From Rugalucina vietnamica (Eukaryota; Mollusca; Bivalvia; Lucinida; Lucinidae), in NCBI GenBank assembly GCA_964017185.1, contig OZ024872.1, forward strand, positions 57,591,817-57,655,816: a stretch of 64,000 nt of DNA, in the 5' to 3' direction. Shown here in pieces: positions 51,101 to 61,430 of this stretch. The translations under genes were made by a program, and so were the position numbers. A model generated the notes under the pieces. It made no database searches, was not told where the DNA came from, and saw only the letters and a program-made list of their open reading frames with translations. Position 1 is the first letter of the stretch; each line of letters starts with the position of its first letter.

Positions 51101-53232
51101 TTTTTTGTGCAATATGGAATTGGTTGTTTCAGTATGGAAAAAAAGACTTACATTGTGCAGGCAGCTCAAATCCTAGAAAAGATAAATTGATAAGATGGAA
51201 TTATTTTTCATAGGAGCTGTATATGTAATGCTGCAATTTCTGTTACATTATTACAGGTATGTTACAAATTGTTACAGTTGTTGTAAAAGGACATTTCTAA
51301 TTCATCCAGATTTTGGTTCATTTTTGGGATATCTGGAAGACAAAGCTGTTTTCTTGCCTGAACTTGCTTTTATGTCATTCAAGAAAATTGGATTATTCAT
51401 GCAATTACAATTAGCCAATAAAGAATACCTTCTGTGACGAAAGCTTGCCCAACTGGACAAAAGCCATGCTCAAGACAGGCCTGCTGCAGCATAGGTCCTC
51501 CTTTCTTAAACATCTGATCACATACTGAAATAGAAGATCCACTCAGTGAAACACTTTGTAAGATCAAGGTTGTTGCATGTGCCTAGTCTGACTGTTAGTT
51601 TGGATTCTTTGGATTTGTGAGATTATATAGTGCTCAATGACTGATGATACTGGACCAAATCTGAACTGGTACCATTTGAAAAGACTTTGTATGTCACAAC
51701 TTAGATTTGACCTTCTGGTCTTATGGAGAATACTCCGCCTTCCACTCTATGAAGGCTGTTTTTCACTTTTGTGTGTTTGATACTCACATCCAACTGCTGG
51801 CTTTGATAAATCACTCTGGACAGGGTTAATGACTGCCTCCACTCTCAGGTTAGTGATGTCCCCTGATTTCCAAATTCTGATCCTCTTGTTGAGAGACTCT
51901 CGGCCATGGTATGGTGTCTCATCTAAAATGTGTAACCAGTTGATTAAGATGGAGTATACAATGGGCTTGTGTTCATTATGGTTCTCTCCAAAGTTTGCAA
52001 TATAATAAAAGATTCTTGCTAATACATGTATTTTGTTTTGAACTGTTGCTGTATCTTTAATTGAATCTACTACACACTCTTGTAGCAGTACTAGCCCCTG
52101 AGGTTATAAAACTTTTTTCATGCTCAGCTCAGCTGAGACTAAAATATATCCTGCTCATGTTAAAATGCCAACAACATTTATCAGCAGGATAAATTACAGT
52201 CTTTGGAGTTCTAAACCTTCACTTTCAATGGGCTATTTCGGTATTTGTGAGTAGTTTAATTTTATGTGCACATGAGTTGAGCATGAAAAAAAGTTTCATA
52301 ACCTTGGGACCAGGTTTCAATTCAGCATTGCTATGATCAGCTATTGAATACAGCTGAATACTAGTATTAAGAACATTATGGAGAAATCACAAGGCTTACC
52401 TTCAAAATCGAAATAAACTGGAGCAAAATCTTGCTGGTATATCACACTTAGTGTTGGTATCTCATCTACACTAATGCTGGGTTGAGGAACTGCCTGCAGC
52501 TGGTCTTTGGAGTTATAAATTGTCATTGTCTGGTGGGTGTTCTAGTTCTGTTAAAACTTGTATATAGATGGGTAAAGATAACTGAAATTCAGTTGGATTT
52601 AGCAAATGCGAAGCATAGCATTTCCTAAATGTATTGGTTTGCTCTTGCATATTTGTATGAAAAGGGCACTATTCATATTTGTGCTGCATCGTGAGAAAAC
52701 CTGATTTTTGCCTGTGCGAAAACAAAGGTGCAGATCAGCTGTGCAAGCTGTGCAGTAACTGCACAGCGCCTTTGTTTTCGCTACTCGGATAGTACAATTC
52801 CTATTCTACTTTTATTCAAAATTTCAAGCCTCTAGCCTTTTCTGTGACACTGTACAGGCTGGTTTGTGTCAGACCTGGTTGGAAATCCTGAAGACTTGTT
52901 TTCTCGCATCGGGGCTCATTTTCTTATAGGAAGCAGACCAGAAAGCAATGTGAAAACTCAGAATTCGCCAGGTTTAGAAAATAAAATAATTGTCACAAGT
53001 TATAATTTGAGAACAGCAATATCGTAAATTCAAGTTAATCTATAATTCCTGAAGTTAATAATATTTTTTTTTTTTATCTTACATGTAATTTTAATATAAT
53101 ACACGAGAGACGTTTCTCTTGGATAAGAGTGGACATAAAAACTCACCTGGTTCAATAATCTTTTAAATGTTGTCCCTTCTTGTAACTTGACAGGATTCAA
53201 TCTTATAAACTTAAAAATGACCTTTTTACTTC
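47515..53232 (-). CDS. Macrodomain protein, unassigned family (5' end missing)
   Basis: Exons 53232-53147, 52541-52400, 51922-51788, 51524-51429, 51172-51152, 50344-50220, 50042-50012, 49483-49410, 48620-48533 and 48188-47515 join without a stop to about 490 codons. Macrodomains bind ADP-ribose or related ligands. Motifs in order: IRIWKSGDITNLRVEAVINP, GPMLQQACLEHGFCPVGQAF, VTEGFELPAQYVIHTAGPDP, AIPCLGTGKGGVNLQDG and HIVFCLVDTSQYEAVMKEM, the usual strand-helix order. The loop that normally reads NAAN and GGG is NPVQSDLSKPAVG, so typical hydrolase residues are absent. A 220-residue C-terminal domain (HIFCLKYDAKACNKIS, WQDQHGLWPCKQLQL) is not recognised. A start codon was not located; the frame is open at the start of the first exon listed. 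Confidence 0.85.
48533..48620 (-). CDS. Macrodomain gene exon I
   Basis: 88 nt, acceptor CTTCTAG, donor ACAG|GTATGT. LNHIVFCLVDTSQYEAVMKE, the last strand and helix of the macrodomain. Ends in phase 1, compatible with exon J and with exon K. Confidence 0.9.
48686..48922 (-). mobile_element. MITE-1 full-length copy in macrodomain intron H-I
   Basis: TGAGCCGCGACGCGAGAAAA to CACGATGCGGCTCA. It ends 65 bases from the exon I acceptor. Confidence 0.93.
49150..49340 (+). mobile_element. SINE-type body, copy 2
   Basis: ACGGCCATTCACCTGTCC, TTAGTGGTGA, GGATAACTGACCATCCTG and TTGTTGACTTGGGATG parallel 42345-42535. Confidence 0.6.
49410..49483 (-). CDS. Macrodomain gene exon H
   Basis: 74 nt, acceptor TTTTCTAG, donor AAG|GTATAC. 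GVNLQDGIKTAVTTIREWLE then TAEHK. Ends in phase 0. Confidence 0.9.
49500..50011. other. Intron G-H
   Basis: No repeat or RNA recognised; AT-rich. Confidence 0.4.
50012..50042 (-). CDS. Macrodomain gene exon G (31 nt)
   Basis: Acceptor TTTCTTTCAG, donor GGAG|GTAACT. AIPCLGTGKG is the phosphate-loop segment typical of macrodomains. Phase 0 in, 1 out. Confidence 0.9.
50220..50344 (-). CDS. Macrodomain gene exon F
   Basis: 125 nt, acceptor TTTTCCATTCAG, donor CTG|GTAAGA. YVIHTAGPDPKHHLQ then LQQSYLSCFYIAKEQHLASL. A MITE-1 terminus begins 16 bases upstream of the exon. Confidence 0.92.
50361..50885 (+). mobile_element. MITE-1 copy with nested insertion, abutting exon F acceptor
   Basis: TGAGCCCCATCATGAG, a perfect palindrome GCTGTGCGGTAACTGCACAGC and TTTCAAGCATC up to TTTTTTCTTGCA. 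It is interrupted by 50577-50866, then resumes as TTCTCGCGTCACGGCTCA. Confidence 0.85.
50577..50866. mobile_element. Insertion with 150-bp foldback inside MITE-1
   Basis: The right half (50711-50864) is a hairpin: AAGAATCTAATATGG, GTTCTAGATGGAAGTTTCCA and GATGACCGTGCTGAGCGGAA are mirrored around TAGGCGGAGCC. The left half has CACCCAGG repeats in both orientations. No ORF. Confidence 0.75.
51152..51172 (-). CDS. Macrodomain gene microexon E (21 nt)
   Basis: Acceptor GATTTTCTAG-like (TTTTCTAG|GATTTG), donor CAAT|GTAAGT. Encodes GFELPAQ, exactly the macrodomain linker between VTE and YVIHTAGP. Phase 1 in and out. Confidence 0.88.
51429..51524 (-). CDS. Macrodomain gene exon D
   Basis: 96 nt, acceptor TATTTCAG, donor GAAG|GTATTC. 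LCDQMFKKGGPMLQQACLEH then GFCPVGQAFVTE. Confidence 0.9.
51788..51922 (-). CDS. Macrodomain gene exon C
   Basis: 135 nt, acceptor ACATTTTAG, donor GGAT|GTGAGT. DETPYHGRESLNKRIRIWKS then GDITNLRVEAVINPVQSDLS. It holds the first macrodomain strands. Confidence 0.92.
52091..52314. mobile_element. MITE-2 copy
   Basis: CTGAGGTTATAAAACTTTTT on the left, GTTTCATAACCTTGGGACCA on the right. The internal palindrome is shortened. Confidence 0.82.
52400..52541 (-). CDS. Macrodomain gene exon B
   Basis: 142 nt. The acceptor is taken as GAACTAG at 52543-52542, because the AG six bases upstream would add an in-frame TAG. Encodes NTHQTMTIYNSKDQLQ through FAPVYFDFE. The ATG at 52526 could be an internal start in shorter transcripts. 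Confidence 0.75.
52680..52918 (+). mobile_element. MITE-1 copy
   Basis: TGTGCTGCATCGTGAGAAAA, palindrome enlarged by an extra GCTGTGCAA, TTTCAAGCCTCTAGCC, TTTTCTCGCATCGGGGCTCA. Confidence 0.88.
53147..53232 (-). CDS. Macrodomain gene exon A (most 5' found)
   Basis: 86 nt, acceptor CATTTTACAG, donor CCAG|GTGAGT. SKKVIFKFIRLNPVKLQEGT then TFKRLLNQ. It opens with two bases of a split codon, so at least one earlier coding exon or start is missing. Confidence 0.75.
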
Positions 53233-53392
53233 CTGTAAAATGATATGCTTGATTTCAAAACTACTAAAACAGAACAGTACAATATATAACAATTTGTAGT
53301 CCTTATTGCCAAATGGAGCAAACAAAAATAATTCGAATGTCATTCAGTAGGCAAGATGCCATGTCAAAGATAAAACAAAATGCCAATATAAA

Positions 53393-53628
53393 TGAGCTGC
53401 CTCATGGGAAAACCAAGAATCTGCATAGGCGAAAACAAAGACGCAGATCAGCTTCGAGGTAACCGCGAAGCTGATCAGCGCCTTTGTTTTCGCTACTCGG
53501 ATAGTACAATTCCTCTTCTACTTAAATCCGAAATTTCAAGCTTCTAGCTCTTTTCTGTGCTTGTACAGGCCGGTTTGTGTCAGACCTGTTCGAAAACCAC
53601 ATTGTTGGTTTTCCCATGCGGCGGCTCA
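53393..53628 (+). mobile_element. MITE-1 full-length copy
   Basis: 236 bp, TGAGCTGCCTCATGGG to CCCATGCGGCGGCTCA. It lies 160 bases upstream of exon A. Confidence 0.93.
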
Positions 53629-53653
53629 AATAATGCTATCTTGTATGTGATAC

Positions 53654-54607
53654 TTTAAGGATGTTCGCTGCTAACATTTGACATTTTGGAACTTCCGGTT
53701 TTTCTTTTCTTGAATTTCTCGTAAACGGTTGCAGATATTTCCCTAATATTTTATATTTGGATACATATTGATGATATGCATTGAATGAGCCATGAAAATT
53801 GTCAATCTAAGAAACTTCATTTTTTCACCCCATTTTCTGCAACTTTTCAGAAAATTTTAGTTGTCAGTAAAATTTAGGGGGTAGGGTAGATTAAACTTGA
53901 ATATTACACATCTTTAAATTTATTGCACTAGTTCGATATTTATTTTAGCAGCAGTATATGTGTACATGGTCTTCTAAGTCAGTCTTTATGTCTTTAGTGT
54001 GCTGGTTTTAAAATTTTAGGTGGTTTTATGAAATGGGCTTTTAGAAACAAAACAGCCGAAGAAAGGCTGAAAATGGTGATTTTCAAGTTGTTGGTTCTCT
54101 CTTATATGCTCACTACCCTATATATTTCTTTCTTTTATTCGAACAATATTACCAAGTTCTATGTTGTGTAAAAATACAAGAAAAAGTTTGAATCAACAAA
54201 CATGAATTTGGCACATTTCAAAATATTGATTTTTTCCAACTTTTCAAGTATGGGGGTAGGGTTGAAAAACGAATCGTAAAATTTTATCATCCACTCCAAA
54301 TTGCAAATTTTTCTACGCTTTTGGTCCAAAATAGTCTGCGTTACGTAAATATTATGACTTTTGAAAGCATTCTAGGTGTATGTTTGTTCAAGACAGGTAT
54401 GTTTCAAAGAATTAAAAATTAAATTAATTTTACCAAATTTAAAACATTGTGCTCAGAGGTCTCATTCAGAGGCCTGTAGCTTGAAAAAATGCACACTACC
54501 CTATATTTATTTTGTTTTCAAATGTCTTGTGTTGTATTTTGGAATGAAAAAAGAGTGGTTAGAAAAAAAGTTTGAATACTTTTTCATTGGCAGCGAACAT
54601 CCTTAAA
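53654..54607. mobile_element. 950-bp TIR element with TTAA flanks
   Basis: Perfect 18-bp ends TTTAAGGATGTTCGCTGC / GCAGCGAACATCCTTAAA. If the TTAA on each side is the target duplication, the element begins GGATGTTCGC. The interior is AT-rich with no transposase. TTAA targets are used by piggyBac and Kolobok groups; neither is proven here. Confidence 0.8.
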
Positions 54608-55947
54608 TCAATAATGGTGAAACATATCTTTTAAACAAAAGATTTCTTTCAGCATTGATCACTTATCAATTAATCAGTGCTATATTTGAAGTTAACAGTG
54701 AACTGTAGGTTAGTTTTATAGTTTGTATGAGAATCTTTTGGAATTTTGATATTGCTGTTTTTCATAGTTGGTATGCATGTTAAGTCCATAGTCAATAATG
54801 GATAATTAATAGCAAGATGTTTTGTGTGTGGGACTTTGTTACTGTCTTCTGCTTCTTAACAGCATTGTTCCTGGCCAAGCCACTCTTAAGGTAGTTTACC
54901 AGTAATAGTGCCTATTCTTTTGTCAACAGCTAGCTACTTTCAAATCCCCAAGAGAATGAAAAGGAAGGAAGGGTTGATCATGGGCACTCTTTATAAAATA
55001 ACTACTGACAAAATCCACACATTCAACAGTGTACAGGAACATACAATGTCAACATGCTTTTTATCGCACCTGCTTATTGCTTTAATTATTTTGCCTGATG
55101 CAGGTGAGATAGCAACCTCTGCAGCCTTCTTGTTATTATTGGAAAAGGTCCCTCAGGACCTTTTCCACAGTGTTTACTTTGAATATGAAGAAAATTCTAC
55201 CCATGATCGACTGATCTCTCTCAATTACGCGTTTTGTCACATAAAGCGCTTAATAAAAACTAGTGAACCCGTCTATACTGACTAGACAGTTAACCGCAAT
55301 CAATTAAATTTATCCATTTTTGACACTCCCCGTCAAATAGCGGTAAAATCTAGCAAGCAGTCTCGATCGTGGTGACTGCTTATCTAGGTTTAGATCGTAG
55401 ATACCCTGACGAGGGGTACAGAAACTATAGGAACTCTATATGGCTGACTTTTAGTCCATCACATCGGTCCTATGGCTCTGTTTCTGGTAGTGTGGCTGCA
55501 GGTCAAAATTCAGAACTCTGTCACACATTGACTGCACTGCAAAATGGTTTTCTGCACATCGACATGTTGATTGTAATCGTGTTCCCTTTAGTATTGGCAT
55601 TGGTTCCATAACATCAGAAATTTTGGTCAATGCCTTGAGTGACAGATACACACACTGGTCAAGCGTTCATAAAAAGAAACGACATTCATGTAAAGGAAAC
55701 GAAACTGAAACGTATGAGAATCGAAATTAATGACAAACCAGAGAATCAACAACACTAGCTGAAATATAGAGCAAAAGGAATCTCTTATAACAAACGGCTG
55801 CTGACCTTTTCATTGGTTTCTTTTTAAAGAAGCCAACTTGATTGGTATATGGTTTAAAAAGCCAATTAATAATTTCTCAGTCTTGTCAGGACGGAGCCAC
55901 TGCTTCCTGGATATCAACCACTACTACATATATTGGGTTTAAACATT
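54608..55947. other. Unannotated, includes a short perfect palindrome
   Basis: 55141-55166 reads GGAAAAGGTCC, a CTCA loop, then GGACCTTTTCC. ORFs of 125 and 80 codons at 54908-55285 and 55369-55611 have no recognisable domain. The missing 5' exon(s) of the macrodomain gene may lie here, but I could not identify them. Confidence 0.35.
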
Positions 55948-56179
55948 TGAGTCCCCCCATGGGAAAACCAACAATCTACATAGGCGAAAACAAAGACGCA
56001 GATCAGCTTCGCGGTAACCGCGAAGCTGATCAGTGCCTTTATTTTCGCTAATCAGGTAGTACAATGCCTCCTCTACTTAACTCCAAAATTTCAAGCTTCT
56101 AGCTTGCTTCTGTAGCTGTACAGGTCGGTTTGTGTCGGACCTGTTCAAAAACCACATTGTTGGTTTTCCCATGAGGTGC
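55948..56179 (+). mobile_element. MITE-1 copy, right end fused to the next
   Basis: TGAGTCCCCCCATGGGAAAA, perfect palindrome, TTTCAAGCTTCTAGC, TTGGTTTTCCCATGAGGTG, which runs directly into CCTTTGTTTTCGC. Confidence 0.88.
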
Positions 56180-56339
56180 CTTTGTTTTCGCTACTCTGTT
56201 TTCGCTACTCGGACAGTCCAATTCCTCTTCTACCTAACTCCAAAATTTCAAGCTTCTAGCCTGCTTCTGTAGCTTACAGGTCGGTTTGTGTCGGACCTGG
56301 TCGGAAACCACATTGTTGGTTTTCCCACGAGGCGGCTCA
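56180..56339 (+). mobile_element. MITE-1 right part, tandem to the previous copy
   Basis: CCTTTGTTTTCGCTACTC, with CTGTTTTCGCTACTC repeated, then the body and CCCACGAGGCGGCTCA. Confidence 0.88.
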
Positions 56340-56477
56340 TGTCATGCTGAAGAACACAAGTCAGCTCCAGTAGGATTCAAGCTCCAAACCTGTCGATTCT
56401 TACTGACCCCTGTCAACATATAGCCACCACATATCTCTGTGATTTTGAGATGCACACATTCACCATATAACATCAGG

Positions 56478-56662
56478 AAAACGTCATCGAAAGGTATACC
56501 CCCACCGACCCCTCATACCCCACTTTCATACAGTAAAACTGGGTTATACAGTGATGCACAATGTTTCTTATTTTTGTTCCAAAACATAGATTGTGGGTAC
56601 TCGTTTGAACCACCTCCTGGTTCGCTGAGGCAGTTCTAACGTGTACCCACAATATGTTTTGA
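56478..56662 (-). repeat. Dispersed repeat, copy 2
   Basis: Inverse of the 11095-11256 repeat: GGTACACGTTAGAAC-type arm, GAGTACCCACAATC, GTGGGGTATGAGGGG. The long minus-strand ORF across it is probably fortuitous. Confidence 0.65.
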
Positions 56663-56916
56663 GCAAAAATATTGAATTTTTTCCCATGAAAATTTTCATT
56701 TTCACAACCAAAACAATTCTGATAATATTGCATGGGCAAGTTTTCATAATGAGGAGTGAAAGAAGAAAGGAAGATGTTTGAAATATTTTCAATTTTAATA
56801 CAAAGTACCTGCTTAGGCACATGATTGCAGTAAATAAACTCCAGTGATTCTGTCACTAACAATTAAACGTACCTTTGAATAGATCCTTCAATTTGAGGAG
56901 TTTTAAAATGAATAAT

Positions 56917-57132
56917 TGAGCCCCATGAGAAAACCAACAATGTGGTTTCCGAACAGGTCTGACATAAGCACAGATGGCTAGATGCTGGAATTTTTATATA
57001 TAGAAAGTTGAGGCATTGTACTATCTGTGTAGTGAAAACAAAGGTGCTGATCAGCTTCGCAGTTACTGCGAAGCTGATCTGCGCCTTTGTTTTCGCATAT
57101 GCAAAATGTTGATTTTCTCATGATGCCGCTCA
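56917..57132 (-). mobile_element. MITE-1 copy, reverse
   Basis: TGAGCCCCATGAGAAAACCA, perfect palindrome GCTTCGCAGTTACTGCGAAG, CTCATGATGCCGCTCA. Confidence 0.9.
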
Positions 57133-57139
57133 ATTATTA

Positions 57140-57650
57140 CAGAAAAAGTAAACAAGTAAAAAATTCCATGAATACCTTTATCCCTACAAGCAAAGTATAA
57201 TTTTTATGAGGCATAAGGCAACATTAGCCTTGGACTGTCCTTTTTGCTAAATGACAATTCATCAACAAGCGGATTCCTATAAGCTGAAAGTGAACCGGCT
57301 AAACTTTTTAAGGATGGAGATTTTAAACTGTTTAGTGTTTTCACCTAGGTAAGTGATATGCAGGCAGGTAGTTTGGCCTTCCTTGGCCATTTTTTAAATC
57401 ATAAAAACATAAATCATAAAATAAATCTTGTGCAAATGGTTCACATTTAAAAGTCAGTGACAAAACTTCTGTGTCTCAAATCAAACTAAAATTAAGCCTT
57501 GCCACAAAATAAACTATCTAGAGCAGTTTAATCATGACCTTCACCGCTTGCCAAAATCTTTGCACAGTATGAAGGGCAATTTGCTTAACTTTAGTTAATA
57601 CTTGCTTTACTTTTGGAGTTGCAACAAGAATCTTTATCTACAAAAACAAT
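57140..57650. other. Unannotated
   Basis: No gene or repeat recognised; AT-rich. Confidence 0.35.
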
Positions 57651-57651
57651 T

Positions 57652-57889
57652 TGAGCGGTAGCATGGGAAAACCAACAATATGCATAGGCGAAAACAAAGG
57701 CGCAGACCAGCTTTGAGGTAACTGCCAAGCTGTTCAGCGTCTTTGTTTTCCCTACACTGATAGTAGAATCCCTCTTCCACTTAAATCCAAAATTTCAAGC
57801 TTCCAGCCTGCTTCTGCGACTGTACAGGCTGTTTTGTGTCACACCTGGTGGGAAACCCAAATCGTTTGTTTTCTCACACGAAGGCCCAT
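57652..57889 (+). mobile_element. MITE-1 copy, diverged
   Basis: TGAGCGGTAGCATGGGAAAA, imperfect palindrome, TTTCAAGCTTCCAGCC, TTTTCTCACACGAAGGCCCA. Confidence 0.85.
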
Positions 57890-57960
57890 ATGTCTAGCCT
57901 GGTTATATTGACCTAGACAGGTTTTTCTGTGACAAGGCTAAAATGATCACAGTAACAATT

Positions 57961-58192
57961 TGAGCCATGTCATGAGAAAACCGGATTTTCGCCTATGGGA
58001 AAACAAAGCCGCAGATCAGCTGTGCAGTAACTGCGAAGCTGATCAGCACCTTTGTTTTCGCTACAAGGATAGTACAATTCCTCGTCATAACCGAAATTTC
58101 AAGCTTCTAGCCAGCTTCCTTGACTGTACAGGCCGGTTTATGTCAGACCTGGTCGGAAACCCCAAAGACCGGTTTTCTCGTGTCGCTGCTCA
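57961..58192 (+). mobile_element. MITE-1 copy
   Basis: TGAGCCATGTCATGAGAAAA, palindrome with unequal arms (GTGCAGTAACTGCGAAG), GGTTTTCTCGTGTCGCTGCT then CA. Confidence 0.9.
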
Positions 58193-59511
58193 TTTAATGG
58201 GCTGTAACATGACAAAACCTACTCTATCATCTGTGCATCCAAACATGAATACCATCAGATAAAGCAAGCTGACAATTCTTCTTTGGACACAAAGATAATG
58301 GTTAGATTTGTCCTGTTTTGACCCGTGTGTAATAAATGCAACATTAGATACCACATTTACTCCTAGCAACAGTAACCTATCAACAACATATCAGTCACAT
58401 TAACAAAATGGAAACGGTTAAAAATAAATAAATAATGATTATAGCACATATGGTAATGTAGTATTTCATGATTGGTGATGATTTTAAGATACAAAAGCGA
58501 ACAAAATTATCAAAAACTCTAATAATGCTTTAGAGTAAACAAAAAAGAATAACAAAATTGAGACTCAGTTGGACACCAAGTGAAATGAAAAAGTATTTCA
58601 TTTGTTTATATGAAAATTGACAGAAATGAAACAACAAAGATTTAAAAAAAAACACTGAGCTAAAATGTATTTCATTTGTTATAAAATGAAAAATTCTTAT
58701 CCCCAACTCTCCACAAAGACAAGGAAATTAAAACAGTTCTTTTGATATTCTTTGGTATACACACTAATGAGTTAACATAAGGTGATCAAGTTTACGAAAT
58801 GATGCAAATGTAATACAAGCTTTTGAATGACTCAGAACAAAACTCAGACATCCAGAGTCACATAAGGAGGTACCCAAAGTCTGTTTCTAAATCAAGAAGA
58901 CTAATGATATCTGAAAATTGTCATGTTTACAGCCATGAAGATTTTAGGTGTTGCATATGAGTACTAATGTAATGGATGTGTGAGCAAAGAATGAAAGATT
59001 TAAGGTTGTGTATTATCTTGATTCACGCAAAACTTGCACAAGTTGACAACCATTTATATTAAAAATTTCTAGTCTTAAAATTGAAAATTGAGTAAGAAAC
59101 ATATATAAACAAAATAAATCAAGGAAATGGGACAGTTTTTAAATGAAAAGGAAAAATGTGTCATGTCAAGCTCTCCGCAAAAATAAGACATTCATTATCA
59201 ATTTGAATCTGGTCATTTCTTCACATGATCAATGTGGGTACTCAGTATTTGTATAAAATAGCCTGCTTTCTGTCCATAAGTAACTGCTGAGGTAACGTTA
59301 GGATTAAAAGTATCTATGGTGGTGTTTACACATTATTTATTTTTCTTCAATTACACAAAAAGCTAATGGAACTTATCTACGCAGGAACTTATATACCCAT
59401 TCTTGAAGGCGAGGATGTTGGCATAATGTGGTCAAACATGTTGGAGGAAACTGGAGAACCCAGGGAAAACCACAGACCATGGATGGGTGACCACTACCTT
59501 GGCATGACAAA
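58193..59511. other. Unannotated AT-rich intergenic stretch
   Basis: 1.3 kb without recognised genes, RNAs or TIR elements. Several ATTTCATTTGTT-type motifs recur near 58590-58690. Confidence 0.4.
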
Positions 59512-59747
59512 TGAGCCACCTCATGGGAAAACCAACAATCTGCATAGGCGAAAACAAAGACGCAGATCAGCTTCGCGGTAACCGCGAAGCTGATCAGCGC
59601 CTTTGTTTTCGCTACTCGGATAGTACAATTCCTCCTCTACTTAACTCCAAAATTTCAAGCTTCTAGCCATCTTCTGTGACTGTACAGGTCGGTTTGTAAC
59701 GGACCTGGTCGGAAACCACATTGTTGGTTTTCCCACGAGGCGGCTCA
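59512..59747 (+). mobile_element. MITE-1 full-length copy
   Basis: 236 bp, TGAGCCACCTCATGGG to CCCACGAGGCGGCTCA, with a perfect palindrome. Confidence 0.93.
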
Positions 59748-59830
59748 AATGTTTTACAACCTCTGGGCCTGCCATTTTATGAGTACCATCAGTTTGTATT
59801 TCTGGATCATCAACAAAAATACATGATTAT

Positions 59831-60067
59831 TGAGCCACATCATGAGAAAACTGGATTTTTGCCTATGCGAAAACAAAGCCACAGATCAGCTGTGCAGTAA
59901 CTGCACAGGTGATCAGCGCCTTTGTTTTTGCTACACAGAGAATACAATCTCTCATCTTCCTAAATCCAAAATTTCGAGCTTCTAGCTGTCTTTTTTGGCT
60001 GCATAAGTCTGCTTGTTTTTGACCTGGTCCGAGATCCCGAAGCCTGGTTTTCTTACGTCATGGCTCA
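59831..60067 (+). mobile_element. MITE-1 copy
   Basis: TGAGCCACATCATGAGAAAA, GCTGTGCAGTAACTGCACAG, TTTCGAGCTTCTAGC, TTCTTACGTCATGGCTCA. Confidence 0.9.
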
Positions 60068-60375
60068 CTTCATGATAAACTCCCGCCTTATCTTGTCCAT
60101 TTAGAGTTTGCAATCCAAGAGAGCGAGAGAGCCTGATGATTATAATGCTGACATTTAGATGGTTTCAGATGGCAATGTTCGGCAATTTTGTTATGTACAT
60201 CATATGAGCAAGTAATTGGAATGGAAATTACTCAAATCAAAAATGATAATTTCAAAAAGTTATCCCTAATGATGACGTATAACAATATTTACATCTAGAC
60301 AGTTGGAATGTAGCTTTAGGCAGAGACAAATATCTATTGCACATATACAAAATAAAAGTACAAAATAACAAAAAA
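60068..60375. other. Unannotated
   Basis: No gene or repeat recognised. Confidence 0.35.
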
Positions 60376-60436
60376 TGAGCCGCATCATGAGACATTACAT
60401 AAACTTGATGAAACAGGTCTTCTCATGACACCACTC
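60376..60436. mobile_element. MITE-1 minimal copy (61 bp)
   Basis: TGAGCCGCATCATGAGA, about 25 bp of unrelated or eroded interior, then TCTTCTCATGACACCACTCA. Only the termini are kept. Confidence 0.75.
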
Positions 60437-60499
60437 ATAATACTCAGACACGACTTCCACAATAAGGGACTTTTAAGACTCATACAACTTTATAGTGGA

Positions 60500-60992
60500 G
60501 TGTGGCAGCTAATTTGTTTGTTTGATTTGATTTTTTACGTCCCCGACAACAGCTATGGTCATGTCAGGATGTTGCCTCTATTTTATGGGTCTTCTACCCA
60601 ACACTGGGGGTTTCATGACATCCGAAATGTGCTTTAAAATATGTGCCCATGTAAACAACTAAGGCTTATATGCATGGATGGTTTGATTAAACCACTTTTC
60701 CTGGGCAGGCTCAAATCTTCAAAACTGTTAACCAGTGATCAGGTTGTCAGTCATTCTGTTATAAGCTTTGCCTGGAGGCACAGGCAGCCCATGCTATTTC
60801 TCATGACCCCAATGGTCAGGGACCCAAATTCCCATCCTGTCATCCATAGCCAAGTAGTGCCATGTTGTGTTCTTTAACAAAACACATCAACACCCCACAG
60901 TTATGGTTAATACCCATTAAGCAGCCGCTCCATACCGACATGGCTGAAAAATTGTTGACAGTGATGTTTAACTACAAAATAAACAAACAACT
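60500..60992. mobile_element. SINE-rich segment (two remnants)
   Basis: 60509-60560 (TTTGTTTGTTTGATTTGATT) is a SINE tail on the minus strand. 60760-60992 is plus, with GCTTTGCCTGGAGGCAC, TTGTTGACAGTGATGTTTAA and an AAATAAACAAACAA tail. Confidence 0.6.
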
Positions 60993-61137
60993 TCAAAATC
61001 AACTGAGCCCAAACATGATATCTTGCAAGTGGCTGATATGATTATGTTAAAGCGATACAATAACAAATCTCAGAGAAACATTAGCACATTATTTATAGAG
61101 TATTTTGTGGAAATCCACAATGGTTTTCCGTAACATA

Positions 61138-61373
61138 TGAGCCGCCTCATGGAAAAACCAGCAATCTGCATATGCGAAAACAAAGACGCAGATCAGCTTC
61201 GCGGTAACCGTGAAGCTGATCAGCGCCTTTATTTTCGCCACTCGGATAGTATAATTCCTCTTCTACTTAAATCCGAAATTTCAAGCTTCTAGCTCTTTTC
61301 TGTGCTTGTACAGCTTGGTTTGTGTCGGACCTGTTCGGAAACCACATTGTTGGTTTTTCCACGAGGCGGCTCA
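61138..61373 (+). mobile_element. MITE-1 full-length copy
   Basis: 236 bp, TGAGCCGCCTCATGGAAAAA to CCACGAGGCGGCTCA. Confidence 0.93.
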
Positions 61374-61430
61374 TATATTAAACTCCATGTATTGCTGAAT
61401 ATTGAAGAATTATCAGCCATGGTGGTCAAA

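Noticed and set aside
55451-55651. Candidate 5' exon of the macrodomain gene (66-codon minus ORF)
   Set aside because: No donor in a phase matching exon A (which needs one leading base) could be supported.
56473-56862. 129-codon minus-strand ORF
   Set aside because: It covers the dispersed repeat shared with 11095-11256 and shows no protein family motif.
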